DNA of 55,645 bases from an uncultured Flavobacteriales bacterium. GTDB lineage: Bacteria; Bacteroidota; Bacteroidia; Flavobacteriales_D; Sanyastnellaceae. Each line of letters begins with the position of its first letter. Position 1 is the stretch's first letter. Of this stretch, positions 23,601-33,171 are shown piece after piece. Made by a program: the position numbers and the translations under genes. Location of the stretch: assembly GCA_938084585.1 (NCBI GenBank), contig CALKFF010000023.1, positions 1 through 55,645 of the forward strand. The letters are read 5' to 3'. The notes under the pieces were generated by a model. That model had not been told where the DNA came from and did not search any database. It saw nothing but the letters and a program-made list of their open reading frames with translations.

Positions 23601-25344
23601 CGTCGTCACCCAATGAAGCGTAAGACGTTCCGAATTGGTCGGTCAAAGAAATGCCCACCTCTGTGCTGAACTCGTTGTCCGCAGTGACTTGGAAGTTGTA
23701 GCATCCTGGTGCCAAGCAGATGTAGTCTGTGCCCAAGCTCAAGCCGTCACCGGTGAACGCTGTCTGAAGAGAACCGCTGTCCTCCAAGGCTCCAGAAGAC
23801 AGGTTGTACAAGTAGTATTCTGCATCGTTCCAGCCGTCGCCGAACGAGTCGGTCATGTCCACGGTCAAGATGAACGTTCCGGGATCGCAGTACACGCATG
23901 TGCCAGGCAGGGTGGCGTTGGGGTCGTAGTTGGCAGCAGAGCTGTCCTGGCAACCGATGCAGCTGTAGTCGCAAGACTCGTCGTCGATGTCTGCGTCCAT
24001 GTCGTAGTTGCAGGCAGAAGCGTCGATGCAGCCGAACTGGCAATCGCCGAAGTTGCTTGACTCGTTTCCTGCACTCACCACTTCGTTTCCGTCGAGGTCG
24101 AAGATCGCCCAAGAGTTCTCGGAAGAGTATGCGCCATCTGCGTTGTAGGTCACCACGATGCAACCGGTCGTGTCGATGCACAACTGGTGTGAGTAAGAGT
24201 CACCCGCGAACGCGAAGTTGGACGTGGTTGAGCAGTCGCCGTCGGCGTCTGGTGAGCAGTATGTAGAATCACCAATGGTCAAGGTGTTTGCGTTCCAACC
24301 GTCGCCGTAGCTGTCGTACATGACCAAGGTCAACGAAGCCAACTCGCAGTACACGCAGCAATCGTCACACGCGATGGTGGCGTCGGCGTCGTAGTTGTTG
24401 GCAGTGGTGTCGAAACATCCCACACAGCTGTAATCGCATGATCCGTCCTCAAACGTGGCCTCCATGTCGTAGTTGCAAGCGCCGTCGTCGGTGCAACCTG
24501 CGCACGTCACGTATTCGCAAGTCAAGTCGTCAAAGTTTGCGGCTGGATTGAAGTTGCATGCGTCCGACGTGGTGCAACCAAACACAACGCAATCGGGTGC
24601 TCCTCCACCAACTTCATTGGCGTAGAAGAAGAAGCTGCCTTCAAACGTGGTGCCGAAACCGCCCACACCGTTGCCGGAGTTGATCAAGTTGCCGTCGGCA
24701 TCCAAAGCTTCCCAAGAAGCTTCAGAACCGTACGCACCCATGGAGATTTGAGCTTCGTAGCAGCCAGCCTCCAAGCAAAGGTCGAAAGAGACAGTGCCTC
24801 CAGTCACCTCAGTGGAGTCGCCGTTCAAAATGAAACCGCCCCACTGTGCAGCAGTGGTCCAACCGTCGTTCCACTGGTCGTAGAGGTTGATGGTGACAAT
24901 GTTGCCGAAGCAGCATGAGCCGTCGTCTTCGTTGGCGTCCGGGTTGTAGTTCGACGCCGTGGCGTCGGTGCAACCGGGAATGGCGTTGCTTACAGAGAGC
25001 ACGAAGGAGCCCGTGGAACCGTCGACCGTGAACGAAGTCGTTTGGCCGTTGATGGTGAACAGGGCCACAGCACCGTTCCAGCCGTCGCCGTATGAATCTT
25101 CACCAATGAAGGTGTAGTCGCCTTCAGCGAGGCACCACTGGCCAGAAGTGGGGGCTGCCCCGTCAAAAAGGTTGTTGCCAGCTGCGTCGTTGAGCAGCCA
25201 GGTGATTTCGGAGTCGTAGGAGCCTCCACCGATGGAGTAGTCCACGGCGAACTCTCCATCTGCGCATTGACCCCATGCGCCACCAGAGAAAAGAAGAGCG
25301 AAGGCACCGAGCGCCGTCGTCAACTTTGTGTACATGTTGAACAT
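20668..25344 (-). CDS. giant Cys-rich modular secreted protein with dockerin-like C-terminal tail
   Basis: This is a 1558-residue exported protein with signal peptide MFNMYTKLTTALGAFALLF ending near AWGQ. Three kinds of module recur. First, 13 Cys-Asp repeats of the form GCTDxxACNYDxxAxxDDGSC, likely disulfide- and Ca-stabilised. Second, seven copies of a module centred on DSYGDGWNGA, preceded by SEISWxLxDAxG and CLAxGCY-type strands; the second copy is degenerate. Third, three domains opening with PxNDxC/PANDDV and containing VWYTF and IFT strands. The end, CPADLNGDGSVSTADLLEFL and onward, is a single dockerin/EF-hand-like loop. Such proteins occur on marine Bacteroidota surfaces; the function is unknown, adhesion being plausible. 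No standard T9SS type-A or type-B tail is seen. The start could also be the ATG at 25335; an upstream in-frame ATG at 25404 spoils the signal peptide. Confidence 0.9.
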   Translation of the reverse strand: MFNMYTKLTTALGAFALLFSGGAWGQCADGEFAVDYSIGGGSYDSEITWLLNDAAGNNLFDGAAPTSGQWCLAEGDYTFIGEDSYGDGWNGAVALFTINGQTTSFTVDGSTGSFVLSVSNAIPGCTDATASNYNPDANEDDGSCCFGNIVTINLYDQWNDGWTTAAQWGGFILNGDSTEVTGGTVSFDLCLEAGCYEAQISMGAYGSEASWEALDADGNLINSGNGVGGFGTTFEGSFFFYANEVGGGAPDCVVFGCTTSDACNFNPAANFDDLTCEYVTCAGCTDDGACNYDMEATFEDGSCDYSCVGCFDTTANNYDADATIACDDCCVYCELASLTLVMYDSYGDGWNANTLTIGDSTYCSPDADGDCSTTSNFAFAGDSYSHQLCIDTTGCIVVTYNADGAYSSENSWAIFDLDGNEVVSAGNESSNFGDCQFGCIDASACNYDMDADIDDESCDYSCIGCQDSSAANYDPNATLPGTCVYCDPGTFILTVDMTDSFGDGWNDAEYYLYNLSSGALEDSGSLQTAFTGDGLSLGTDYICLAPGCYNFQVTADNEFSTEVGISLTDQFGTSYASLGDDVTYELDFTLTGQCGFEGCTDPAGLNFDPSASVDDGSCQLPPANDDVADAEALACGLSASGSIQYATDGEGLEGFEYGNDVLGAAGVWYVLNSDADQQITVSTCDTPLNDADTDYATGTDIAIFTQDMDGALTCIATNGNGCETGFHSTIAWSAMTGMDYYVRVEGNGGSDFVISASCDASVTTSPSNDECENAVAQVTGETFVGNLCGANAEEIYTWNAGSETAYGVFFTFNSSNYDTFLFDATNISNDNLGFMMLQGNTCEDIEDFVGCGLVTGTCAGSVEAFVDLEPNTDYYFLIFTTDQSACGEFEFTTTGIILGCTDVTADNYSAEANQDDGSCLFSNIPANDDCSGAVELECNTVVTGSTGGATISGAPNGVTGCPAAVGPGVWYTFVGDSSLHNLSTCGSAIDSKISIFTADTVCGGASTEVPPMDACDSLVTVDYVIGGSAWPSEVSWDLIDADSVVVASGSETSGSICLAEGDYTLNMFDSYGDGWDSGYASFSDALGNPLGGGTVGAGSSSASTTISVAAYSMDPIVVAGDFTCFATADGSDGTGTCDLFDSDDVNFEFISEPGVLYYVYVGSTGPAGTFDLTFDCAPVVEGCTNSVACDYNPEANVSTECDFFSCVCPDETGTPVAFYMVDSFGDGWNGATYSVTNFAGDVVASGSLEEAAWSVDNDNYQGAEYGYDYFCLAPACYQISVEGGSYPSEVSWQLLDADGGIIAAGGSTSSFGSDDQPVTASIGGAICGCTEEGACNYDATATDDDGSCEYESCAGCTDNTACNYDADATIEDGSCCFDNCVTINMEDSFGDGWNGAEYILSSVSGDVIGSGTIVAGTSAADSYCLADGCYVIEVSEGSWPSEISWNITGAFAGLVQGGAGEVATFNVGSGDQCVVGCDIPSACNYNADTNIADITLCVFDGCSGCTYATATNYDDGAVIDDGSCNFEIANPCPADLNGDGSVSTADLLEFLTAFGQEC
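20671..20751 (-). other. dockerin/EF-hand-like C-terminal tail
   Basis: The last 27 residues contain the loop DLNGDGSVSTAD, with acidic or polar residues at positions 1, 3, 5, 7, 9 and 12 as in a Ca-binding dockerin half, followed by a helix LLEFLTAFG and a terminal Cys. It occupies the position where a secretion or sorting domain is expected. Confidence 0.6.
20767..24985 (-). repeat. 13-copy Cys-Asp repeat family and 7-copy DSYGDGWN modules
   Basis: Within the large protein, 13 repeats share GC-[TIFQ]-D, then A-C/N-NY-D/N, then DDGSC-Y/F about 20 residues later. Examples are GCTDDGACNYDMEATFEDGS and GCTDNTACNYDADATIEDGS. They occur singly or in tandem pairs between seven larger modules centred on DS[YF]GDGWN. 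DNA copies are diverged, so this is an old amino-acid repeat rather than a recent tandem duplication. Confidence 0.8.
21990..22335 (-). other. DSYGDGWD module nested inside a PANDDC domain
   Basis: In the third PANDDC domain the strand KISIFTADTVCGG is expected to continue directly into FTCFATADG, as the first copy does (IAIFTQDMDGALTCIATNG). Here about 115 residues (roughly 1003-1118) intervene, holding SEVSWDLIDADS, CLAEGDYTL and DSYGDGWD, that is, a full module of the other type. Boundaries are approximate. Confidence 0.6.
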
Positions 25345-25677
25345 AAGAACAGGTTTTGGTTTAGAACAAATAAAAATTTTCAATTCGGAACGCTTGATCG
25401 TCAACGTTTTGACGGCGGAAAAGCGATTTGGTTGCCTCGGTCACGCCCCTTCACAAAAAGTGAGAAGACACACCTCAACGGGCTAAAAGTAGACGAGTGT
25501 TGTGAAAAAACCAACCTTGGGTTAAGAAATTTTGTCGGGCGACTCAATCAATTCATCGGGCATTCCGAGCTATTCATCGGATGGTTTTCCGTTAACGCGT
25601 TGAATTTCACAAGGTTTTTCAACAGACGTCGTGGCCGTCGAAAACAACCTGGCAGGCAGCGCCTGAACAAGACCCGC
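25345..25677. promoter_or_regulatory. intergenic region with candidate promoter for the Cys-rich protein gene
   Basis: These 333 bp hold no supported gene. On the minus strand TTG (25512-25514) and TACTTTTA (25484-25491) lie 20 bp apart, a promoter with one mismatch in the -7 box, which would give a leader of about 135 nt. Two direct copies of ATTCATCGG (25551-25559 and 25572-25580, period 21 bp) lie farther upstream and could be a regulator site. The region is more AT-rich than its surroundings. Confidence 0.35.
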
Positions 25678-26205
25678 TCACCACATTTCGGCGTGCCACG
25701 ACGCCCCCATGGGAGCCACTCCCCTGGTTTTCAGTTCTCCCAAGGTGGAAACTGTGGTGTCGAACACCTGCTCGGCGTCGTCCACAAGCCCCGCTTTGCG
25801 CTGGGCCCAAAACGTCGACAGCGGTGTCCTCCTCCACGAAGCATCTGACTCCTGACGGTGCAAGACGGCCATTCGGTCGAACACGTCGAGGTCGACCATG
25901 CTCGGGCGCAAACTTGCGATTTGCTTGAGCGCAGAGACAGAAGCGTCGATGCTGCATCCCGTGGCTTTTTGGGGGCGTTCGTCCACGGCGAGCAGCACCA
26001 TCCACCCATGCACGACCGCGGCTTGGGCCTTGAGTGACGCCCCGTGGGCTTGCCAGCCCGCGACAAATTCGTCCAAGTGCGACTGAACGGCTTGGGCCTC
26101 GTCCAAGGTCATCCTTCGGCTGGCCACATGAACCCAAACCCGGGCTGAATCGTCCAGCGTCCAGTCCTTCACAGCCTCGTCCCACAATCCTTCGTCGTAG
26201 CGCAT
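25678..26205 (-). CDS. conserved Bacteroidota protein, often mislabelled ABC transporter ATPase
   Basis: This 175-residue cytoplasmic protein has DSARVWVHVASRRMTLDEAQ, then GWQAHGASLKAQAAVVHGWM, ATGCSIDASV, DVFDRMAV and a C-terminal SWHAEMW. This pattern matches a conserved Bacteroidota family of about 160 residues frequently annotated as ABC transporter ATPase. No Walker A, Walker B or ABC signature can be found, so that label is unsupported and function is unknown. The ATGCSID motif and the terminal SWH are the most conserved-looking parts. It stands alone, with the T9SS-cargo gene divergent from it. No clear promoter was found upstream. Confidence 0.85.
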   Translation of the reverse strand: MRYDEGLWDEAVKDWTLDDSARVWVHVASRRMTLDEAQAVQSHLDEFVAGWQAHGASLKAQAAVVHGWMVLLAVDERPQKATGCSIDASVSALKQIASLRPSMVDLDVFDRMAVLHRQESDASWRRTPLSTFWAQRKAGLVDDAEQVFDTTVSTLGELKTRGVAPMGASWHAEMW

Positions 26206-26300
26206 GCCGCAAGGTCGTCAATTTCATCGGGGCGCCGTCCACCACCGCATGTGAGCAACACAAGACGTGGACCTGCCATGCAACCGAACCCTGGCATACT

Positions 26301-26331
26301 TTGGTCTGTCTTTCGAGCGTTGCAAGATTTG
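26301..26331 (+). promoter_or_regulatory. candidate promoter of the T9SS type-B cargo gene
   Basis: TTG at 26301-26303 and AAGATTTG at 26324-26331 are 20 bp apart; the -7 box has one mismatch to TAnnTTTG. Transcription would begin near 26338, about 8 nt before the ATG at 26346. Confidence 0.45.
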
Positions 26332-26345
26332 ATGTGCAAAATTCC

Positions 26346-28556
26346 ATGACGACCCAAACGGCATTCCTCCCTCAGCCTTCCTTGACGCGTGCTCTGTCAG
26401 GCATGGTGTTGGCGATGGCGATCCTGACGATGGGGGCGCCGGTGGCCGCCCAGTTGCCACCGCCCAACCTCACCCACGTGAACAACGTGAACGCCGCGGG
26501 GAACGCCACCTTGCATTGGGACGTCTTTTCACCCGTTGGCGAAGAGGAGTTCTTGCAGAACGAGATCAAGGTGTTTGACCTGCAGACCAACCCCTTGGGC
26601 AACCAATGGCACCTCATCACCTCTGAAATCATCAATGGCAACTTGGTTTTGCCCACCGGTTGGGTGATGCCCTCCTTCCTTTACGACGCCAACCAACTGG
26701 CCCATTGTTACGTGGGCATCCAAAAGACCGAGGAAGACGGCGTGGTCTCCGTATCGGACATGTCAGGGTTCCTGTGCTCCATTCACGTAGACATTTCGGA
26801 AGGAGCTGCGCCTGGGACGGTGGACTTGGTGTGGAACAGCCCTTACGCGATTTCTGGAGAAGTCGCCGGCGGCCCCTTCATCTTGGAGCGACTCAACGAG
26901 TCCAACGCGTTGTGGGAATACGTGGCCGACTTGCCTGACGCGCAGGAAGGCGCCAGCTACACCGACAACCCCGGACCGTGCGTGCAGGCCTTGGTGTACC
27001 GCGTGCGTCAAATGGCATCCAACGGCGAGGACGATAACATGAGCAACGTGGCCAACCTCGTGGTGGGCACGGTGGGCGGTGAAACTCCGGTGGTCTCCCA
27101 CGTCGACGTTGCCAACGGATTGGCCCACGTGCATTGGGACTTTGAACCGGCCGAGGAAACGCTTGGCTACATCGTCTACAAATGTTTGGGCAACGGCAGC
27201 GGGGCCATCGTGGGCACCGTCAACGACCCTGACGCCTTCGACTTTGTCATCCCCACGTCCTTGGCGGCGACGGAGCAAGAGAGCTACCAAGTGGCCGCCT
27301 ACGATTGCGTCGACGACGACGGCATGCCCAACCCGTCTGGCGCAGGAAATTGCGTGCGCACGGTCTTCCTGGAGGCCAACCAAGTGCCCTGCACCGACCG
27401 CGCGTTGCTGGCCTGGGGCTATCCAGTGGGCATCGCTGGGGACGTGGACCAATTCATCCCGCAAGTCCGCGAAGGCGGGGGCAATTGGGTGAGCTTGGAC
27501 ACGTTGTCGGGCACCGCCCAAACCACCGTGCACGAAGGCGCCGCCTTGGATGTGACCGTGGAGTATCGGGTGTTGGCCGTCGGTGGAGAAGGCCAAACCG
27601 CCACCTCCAACCTGGTCGAAGTGTCGTTCGAGTACCCTGACGCACCTGAAGCCCCAGTCATGAAGCGCGTGTCCGTCCTCGACAAGGCGAGTGTGGAGCT
27701 GGTGCTGGCCACAGATCCCCTGGCCCAAGAGGTGGCGATCTACGAATTCCAACGCTGGAATGAGGTCGACAGCACCTGGATTCCTTTGACGCCGAAGTAC
27801 CCTTCGAGTTTGGGCTTCCCCGTCAACCACACCGACCAAGGACTCAACACCGACGAATTCCAATACCGCTACCGCGCCGTGGCCTACAACGGGTGCGAAG
27901 CCGTGGTGGGTGAATCCCAAGAAGCCGAGACCATCTTGCTCCGGGCGTTCCGAAGCACCACCCCAGGGATGTACGAGAACAGCTTGGTGTGGACCCCCTA
28001 CGACAGCTTCAACAACGGGCTGGACCGCTACGAAGTCTTGCGGAAGGAAACCACGGACGCCGGCGTGTTGGGCCAGCCTTTGGCCACGGTGCTTGCCTTT
28101 CAGGAAACCCACGAGGACGAAGTCGGCGACGAATTCGATTCTCCGGGCACGTTCTGCTACCAGGTGTTGGCGTTGGAAGTGCCAGATTCCAATGAAACGC
28201 TTCAAGGCTCCGCGTCCAATTGGGTGTGCCTGACCGAGGATCCCATCGTGTGGATTCCCAACGCCTTCACGCCCAACCAAGACCAAACCAACGACTGGTT
28301 CCCCTGGCCTCCCGAACAGGCCCAGGTCGGCTTTTTGGGCGAGCCTCAAGGCGACAACCCCAACTTCAAAATGGACATTGTGTCTCGTTGGGGAACCTCC
28401 GTCTTCTCGTCGCAGTCCATCGACGACCCTTGGAATGGACGCGTCGACGGAAGAATGGTCGAGCAAGGCTTGTACATCGCGCACATCCAATACTTGGACG
28501 GCGCGGGGTCGTGGAGAAGCCAAACCGTCCCCTTGACGGTCCTTCCCGGAAAGTGA
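26346..28556 (+). CDS. secreted fibronectin-like protein with T9SS type-B (gliding-associated) C-terminal domain
   Basis: This is a 736-residue exported protein. The signal peptide ends near APVAAQ at residue 36. The body consists of repeated fibronectin-type-III-like beta-sandwich stretches, for example AAGNATLHWDVFSPVG, GTVDLVWNSPYAISGE and GLAHVHWDFEPAEETLGYIV, each followed by a Tyr-rich strand such as YRVRQMAS or YRYRAVAYNGC. Residues 636-736 (WIPNAFTPNQDQTNDWF, later DIVSRWGTSVF, DDPWNGRVDG and GLYIAHIQY) match the gliding-motility-associated C-terminal domain, the type-B signal for the type IX secretion system. The protein is therefore probably sent to the cell surface; a role in adhesion or surface structure is plausible but not shown. 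An open frame upstream of 26346 overlaps the opposite gene and is not coding. Confidence 0.92.
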   Translation: MTTQTAFLPQPSLTRALSGMVLAMAILTMGAPVAAQLPPPNLTHVNNVNAAGNATLHWDVFSPVGEEEFLQNEIKVFDLQTNPLGNQWHLITSEIINGNLVLPTGWVMPSFLYDANQLAHCYVGIQKTEEDGVVSVSDMSGFLCSIHVDISEGAAPGTVDLVWNSPYAISGEVAGGPFILERLNESNALWEYVADLPDAQEGASYTDNPGPCVQALVYRVRQMASNGEDDNMSNVANLVVGTVGGETPVVSHVDVANGLAHVHWDFEPAEETLGYIVYKCLGNGSGAIVGTVNDPDAFDFVIPTSLAATEQESYQVAAYDCVDDDGMPNPSGAGNCVRTVFLEANQVPCTDRALLAWGYPVGIAGDVDQFIPQVREGGGNWVSLDTLSGTAQTTVHEGAALDVTVEYRVLAVGGEGQTATSNLVEVSFEYPDAPEAPVMKRVSVLDKASVELVLATDPLAQEVAIYEFQRWNEVDSTWIPLTPKYPSSLGFPVNHTDQGLNTDEFQYRYRAVAYNGCEAVVGESQEAETILLRAFRSTTPGMYENSLVWTPYDSFNNGLDRYEVLRKETTDAGVLGQPLATVLAFQETHEDEVGDEFDSPGTFCYQVLALEVPDSNETLQGSASNWVCLTEDPIVWIPNAFTPNQDQTNDWFPWPPEQAQVGFLGEPQGDNPNFKMDIVSRWGTSVFSSQSIDDPWNGRVDGRMVEQGLYIAHIQYLDGAGSWRSQTVPLTVLPGK

Positions 28557-28564
28557 TTTCCTGT

Positions 28565-28604
28565 CCGCAGGCCGTGTGACTGCGGGGCATCTGCACTAAA
28601 TTTG
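28565..28604 (+). promoter_or_regulatory. guaB promoter region with inverted repeat
   Basis: TAAATTTG at 28597-28604 is an exact Bacteroidota -7 element; no TTG is seen at -33. Just upstream CCGCAG (28565-28570) and CTGCGG (28580-28585) form a 6-bp inverted repeat with a 9-nt spacer, which could be an operator or the terminator of the preceding gene. The predicted leader before the guaB ATG is about 59 nt. Confidence 0.55.
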
Positions 28605-28633
28605 CCCGAATCGCGGACCGAACACACGTTTGA

Positions 28634-30151
<1,518 letters not shown>

Positions 30152-30168
30152 ATCGAATTCAGAAGACC

Positions 30169-32181
30169 ATGAAGACTACCACATTCTTGTCCCGATTTGC
30201 CGGCTTGGCCATGGCGCTGACCCTCGCGGCCACGACGGCCGTTGGGCAGGGCACCGACGTCCTTGACATCGCAGGTGAGCGCGTCTCGTTGGCCGACTTT
30301 CAGCACGTGTTCGGCAAGAACAACCGCGACAGTGTGTACACCGTCGAAGCCCTCGACGAATACATGGAGTTGTTCATCAATTTCAAGCTGAAGGTGCGTG
30401 AGGCGGAGGCCTTGGGCATGGACACCGCGGAAGCCTTCAAGAAAGAACTTGCTGGGTACCGCACCCAATTGGCACGTCCCTACTTGGTCGACACGGAGTT
30501 GTTGGACGCCCTTGTCGTGGAAGCCTTCGAGCGCAAGAACCAGGAGGTCCGCGCAAGCCACATCCTCGTGAGCGTGGACGCCAAAGCCTCCCCCGCCGAC
30601 ACCTTGAAGGCTTGGAACCGCATCCAAGCGCTGCGCTCGCGCGTGGAGGCTGGGGAAGACTTTGAAACGGTGGCCCGCTCCAAGGGCGGCAGCGAAGACC
30701 CTTCCGTGACCAGCAACGGCGGCGACCTTGGTTGGTTCACCGCCTTCCAAATGGTGTACCCGTTCGAGTGCGCGGCGTTCAACACCGAAGTTGGCGACGT
30801 GAGCAAGGTGGTGCGCACGCGTTTTGGCTACCACATCCTCAGGGTGGATGGCAAACGCAAGGCCCACGGCGAAGTGCAAGTGGCGCACATCATGGTGCGG
30901 ATGCCGAGCGACGCGCCACAAGACCAAGTGGCCAATGCCGAGGGGCGCATCCAAGAAGTGCTCCGCCTGTTGCGCAGCGGCGAGGACTTCGACGCCTTGG
31001 CTTTGAAATACAGCGAGGACCCCTCCACCGCGGCCAAAGGCGGTCTCCTCCCTTGGTTTGGGACGGGCAAGATGGTGGAACCTTTTGAAGAAGCGGCGTT
31101 CGGATTGGAAGAGGTTGGCGATTTGGCCGGGCCCGTCCGCACGAATTACGGCTTCCACATCTTGAAACTGATCGACAAGAAAGAGTTGCCTTCCTTCGAG
31201 GAAAGCCAGCGTGAGCTGACCAAAAAGGTGCGCCGCGACAGCCGCGCTGAAATCACCAAAACGTCGTTCGTGCGCGGCTTGCAAGCCGAATACGGCGCCG
31301 AAGTCAGCAGTCGTCGTCGGGCCGCCTTGGTCCGTGCCGGATCGGGCCTCGACAGCCTCTTCCATCAAGGCCACCCACTCACCGGGGTGAAGTCGAGTGA
31401 ACTGCCCCGCACCCTGTTCAGCGTGGCTGGACAAGCCCACACGGTCGGCGATTTTGTGGACTGGGTCAACGCCAGCCGGGTTCGGAATTTGGACCTCCCT
31501 TCGGCCGACAAGGTGAACCAAGAAATCGACCGCTATTTGGAAACCATGCTGCTGGCCCACGAGGACACCCAATTGGAACGCAAGCACAACGATTTCCGGT
31601 TGTTGATGGAGGAATACCACGACGGCATTCTGCTGTTTGAATTGACCGACCAAAACGTGTGGAGCCGCGCTGTGAAGGACACCGCAGGCTTGGTCGCCTA
31701 CCACGAGGCGCACCTGGACGACTTCATGTGGGAGGACCGCTTGGACGTGGCCATCTACACGTGCGAGGATGCCGACATCGCCAAGAAGGTGCGCAAGGCC
31801 CTTCGGAAGAGTGGCGACGTCGAAACCCTTCGCCGCGAATTGATCTCAGAGCGCCCGCTGGCGTTGCGTGCCGAAACCGGGCTGTTTTCTCAAGGAGAGA
31901 ATGCGTGGGCCGACCGCGCTTTTGCCGCGTTGGCCGACGGTTCCTTGACCGCCGACAAAAAAGGCATGTTGTTGCTCGAAACCTCAGAAGGTGGAGCCCA
32001 AGTCATTTTGGTGCAAGTCAAAGCCCAACTGGCACCCACCCCGAAAGCCTTGGACGAGTGCCGAGGTCAGGCCATCGCCGCGTACCAGGACCACCTGGAG
32101 CAGGTTTGGATTGAGGAATTGCGCGTGAAATACCCGCACGACATCAACCGCGAAGCCCTGTACAGCCTCGTCCGAAAATGA
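30169..32181 (+). CDS. periplasmic peptidyl-prolyl isomerase with two parvulin domains
   Basis: This is a 670-residue exported foldase with signal peptide MKTTTFLSRFAGLAMALTLA ending near AVGQ. A SurA-like chaperone region precedes two tandem parvulin (PpiC) domains. The first spans VRASHILVSVDA to TRFGYHILRVDG and the second VQVAHIMVRMPS to TNYGFHILKL, each with the GGDLGWF/GGLLPWF and GFHIL signatures of the family. The C-terminal 330 residues are a helical chaperone-like part. The chosen ATG gives the signal peptide; an upstream TTG at 30148 overlaps guaB and is rejected. The gene overlaps the next by 4 bp and probably assists outer-membrane protein folding. Confidence 0.92.
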   Translation: MKTTTFLSRFAGLAMALTLAATTAVGQGTDVLDIAGERVSLADFQHVFGKNNRDSVYTVEALDEYMELFINFKLKVREAEALGMDTAEAFKKELAGYRTQLARPYLVDTELLDALVVEAFERKNQEVRASHILVSVDAKASPADTLKAWNRIQALRSRVEAGEDFETVARSKGGSEDPSVTSNGGDLGWFTAFQMVYPFECAAFNTEVGDVSKVVRTRFGYHILRVDGKRKAHGEVQVAHIMVRMPSDAPQDQVANAEGRIQEVLRLLRSGEDFDALALKYSEDPSTAAKGGLLPWFGTGKMVEPFEEAAFGLEEVGDLAGPVRTNYGFHILKLIDKKELPSFEESQRELTKKVRRDSRAEITKTSFVRGLQAEYGAEVSSRRRAALVRAGSGLDSLFHQGHPLTGVKSSELPRTLFSVAGQAHTVGDFVDWVNASRVRNLDLPSADKVNQEIDRYLETMLLAHEDTQLERKHNDFRLLMEEYHDGILLFELTDQNVWSRAVKDTAGLVAYHEAHLDDFMWEDRLDVAIYTCEDADIAKKVRKALRKSGDVETLRRELISERPLALRAETGLFSQGENAWADRAFAALADGSLTADKKGMLLLETSEGGAQVILVQVKAQLAPTPKALDECRGQAIAAYQDHLEQVWIEELRVKYPHDINREALYSLVRK

Positions 32182-33116
32182 TCTGTAGCCTGCGCTTGTC
32201 GGGTGGGGTGGGCCTTCTGGCGCTGTCCCTTTCGCTGGGCGCAGGGTGTGGCCAAACCACCTTCACAACATCCGGCTTCGGAGAGGACGTGGTGGCGGAA
32301 GCCTACGGCGAAGTGCTTACGTGGGACAGCCTCGCCCTGAGGGTTCCCGATGAACTGGGCCTGGAAGATAGCGCGGCCTTTGCGGAGCGTCTGATTGACC
32401 GGTGGATGCGGGAGCATGTCATGCTCGCCCAGGCCGATGCCCAACTGAAAGAAGAACGCTCCAACCTGGACGCCGCCCTGGAAGCTTACCGCAGAAGCCT
32501 GCTGATCAACACCTACGAAACCCGGTACGTGGAAAGCCGGCTTGACACGGAAGTGGCCGACGTGGAAGTCCAGGCCTACTACGAGGCGCACGCCGAACTG
32601 TTCACGCTCCACGACCACGCCGTGCGCGTCCTGTACGTGCACCTCCCCGAACCCGAAGCCTCCGCCAACGCCCTTGGGGCCCCTTGGACCAAGCGCGACG
32701 CCAGAGCCTGGGACAAGGAAGTGGACCAATTGCGCGGGTGGCTTGCCTCGGCAGACTCCGTCAGCATCCCCCAGCTGGAGCGTTGGTGCATGGAACACGG
32801 CGCCGTGCACCACGTGGACCACGAGGCTTGGTGGCGCGTCGCAGAACTGTTGGACGAGGTGCCGCTCTCGTTGTACCGCGTGGAAGATCAAATCCAGCGC
32901 ACCTCCCCCCTCACCTTCTCGGCCGAGGGCCGCGTGTACTTCGTGCGCTTCCTGGACCACGGCCTGAAAGGAAAGGTCGCGCCCCTGGATGTGGCCCGTG
33001 ACCAAATCGAAGAACTCGTCATCCAAGGTCGCCGCCAACGCATGCTTGACGCGCTTCGGGACACGCTGCTTCAGCAGGCGTGGGCCGAGGGGGAACTTCG
33101 ACGTGAAAATTTGTGA
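32178..33116 (+). CDS. SurA-like chaperone lipoprotein without recognisable PPIase motif
   Basis: The 312-residue protein begins with a lipoprotein-type signal, ending LSLGAGC with the acylated Cys at residue 24. The rest is predicted largely helical: RLIDRWMREHVMLAQADAQL resembles the SurA N-terminal chaperone region, and EVQAYYEAHAELFTLHDHAVR is the typical linker into a parvulin domain. The parvulin consensus (GGxLGW, GFHIL) is missing, so isomerase activity is doubtful. It lies between two parvulin-containing genes with a 4-bp overlap upstream, which supports a shared role in outer-membrane protein folding. Confidence 0.8.
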   Translation: MICSLRLSGGVGLLALSLSLGAGCGQTTFTTSGFGEDVVAEAYGEVLTWDSLALRVPDELGLEDSAAFAERLIDRWMREHVMLAQADAQLKEERSNLDAALEAYRRSLLINTYETRYVESRLDTEVADVEVQAYYEAHAELFTLHDHAVRVLYVHLPEPEASANALGAPWTKRDARAWDKEVDQLRGWLASADSVSIPQLERWCMEHGAVHHVDHEAWWRVAELLDEVPLSLYRVEDQIQRTSPLTFSAEGRVYFVRFLDHGLKGKVAPLDVARDQIEELVIQGRRQRMLDALRDTLLQQAWAEGELRRENL

Positions 33117-33171
33117 CATCTTGCCTGGGCGCCTCCCTGCCTGAACAAGGTCGAGCCGTACCTTTCGATCC

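Noticed and set aside
20767-24985. The regular repeats as a possible CRISPR or DNA satellite array
   Set aside because: The repetition is at the amino-acid level inside one open frame; DNA copies are diverged and there are no uniform spacers.
26034-26345. Upstream in-frame extension of the T9SS type-B protein
   Set aside because: It overlaps the conserved minus-strand gene and would bury the signal peptide that begins at 26346.
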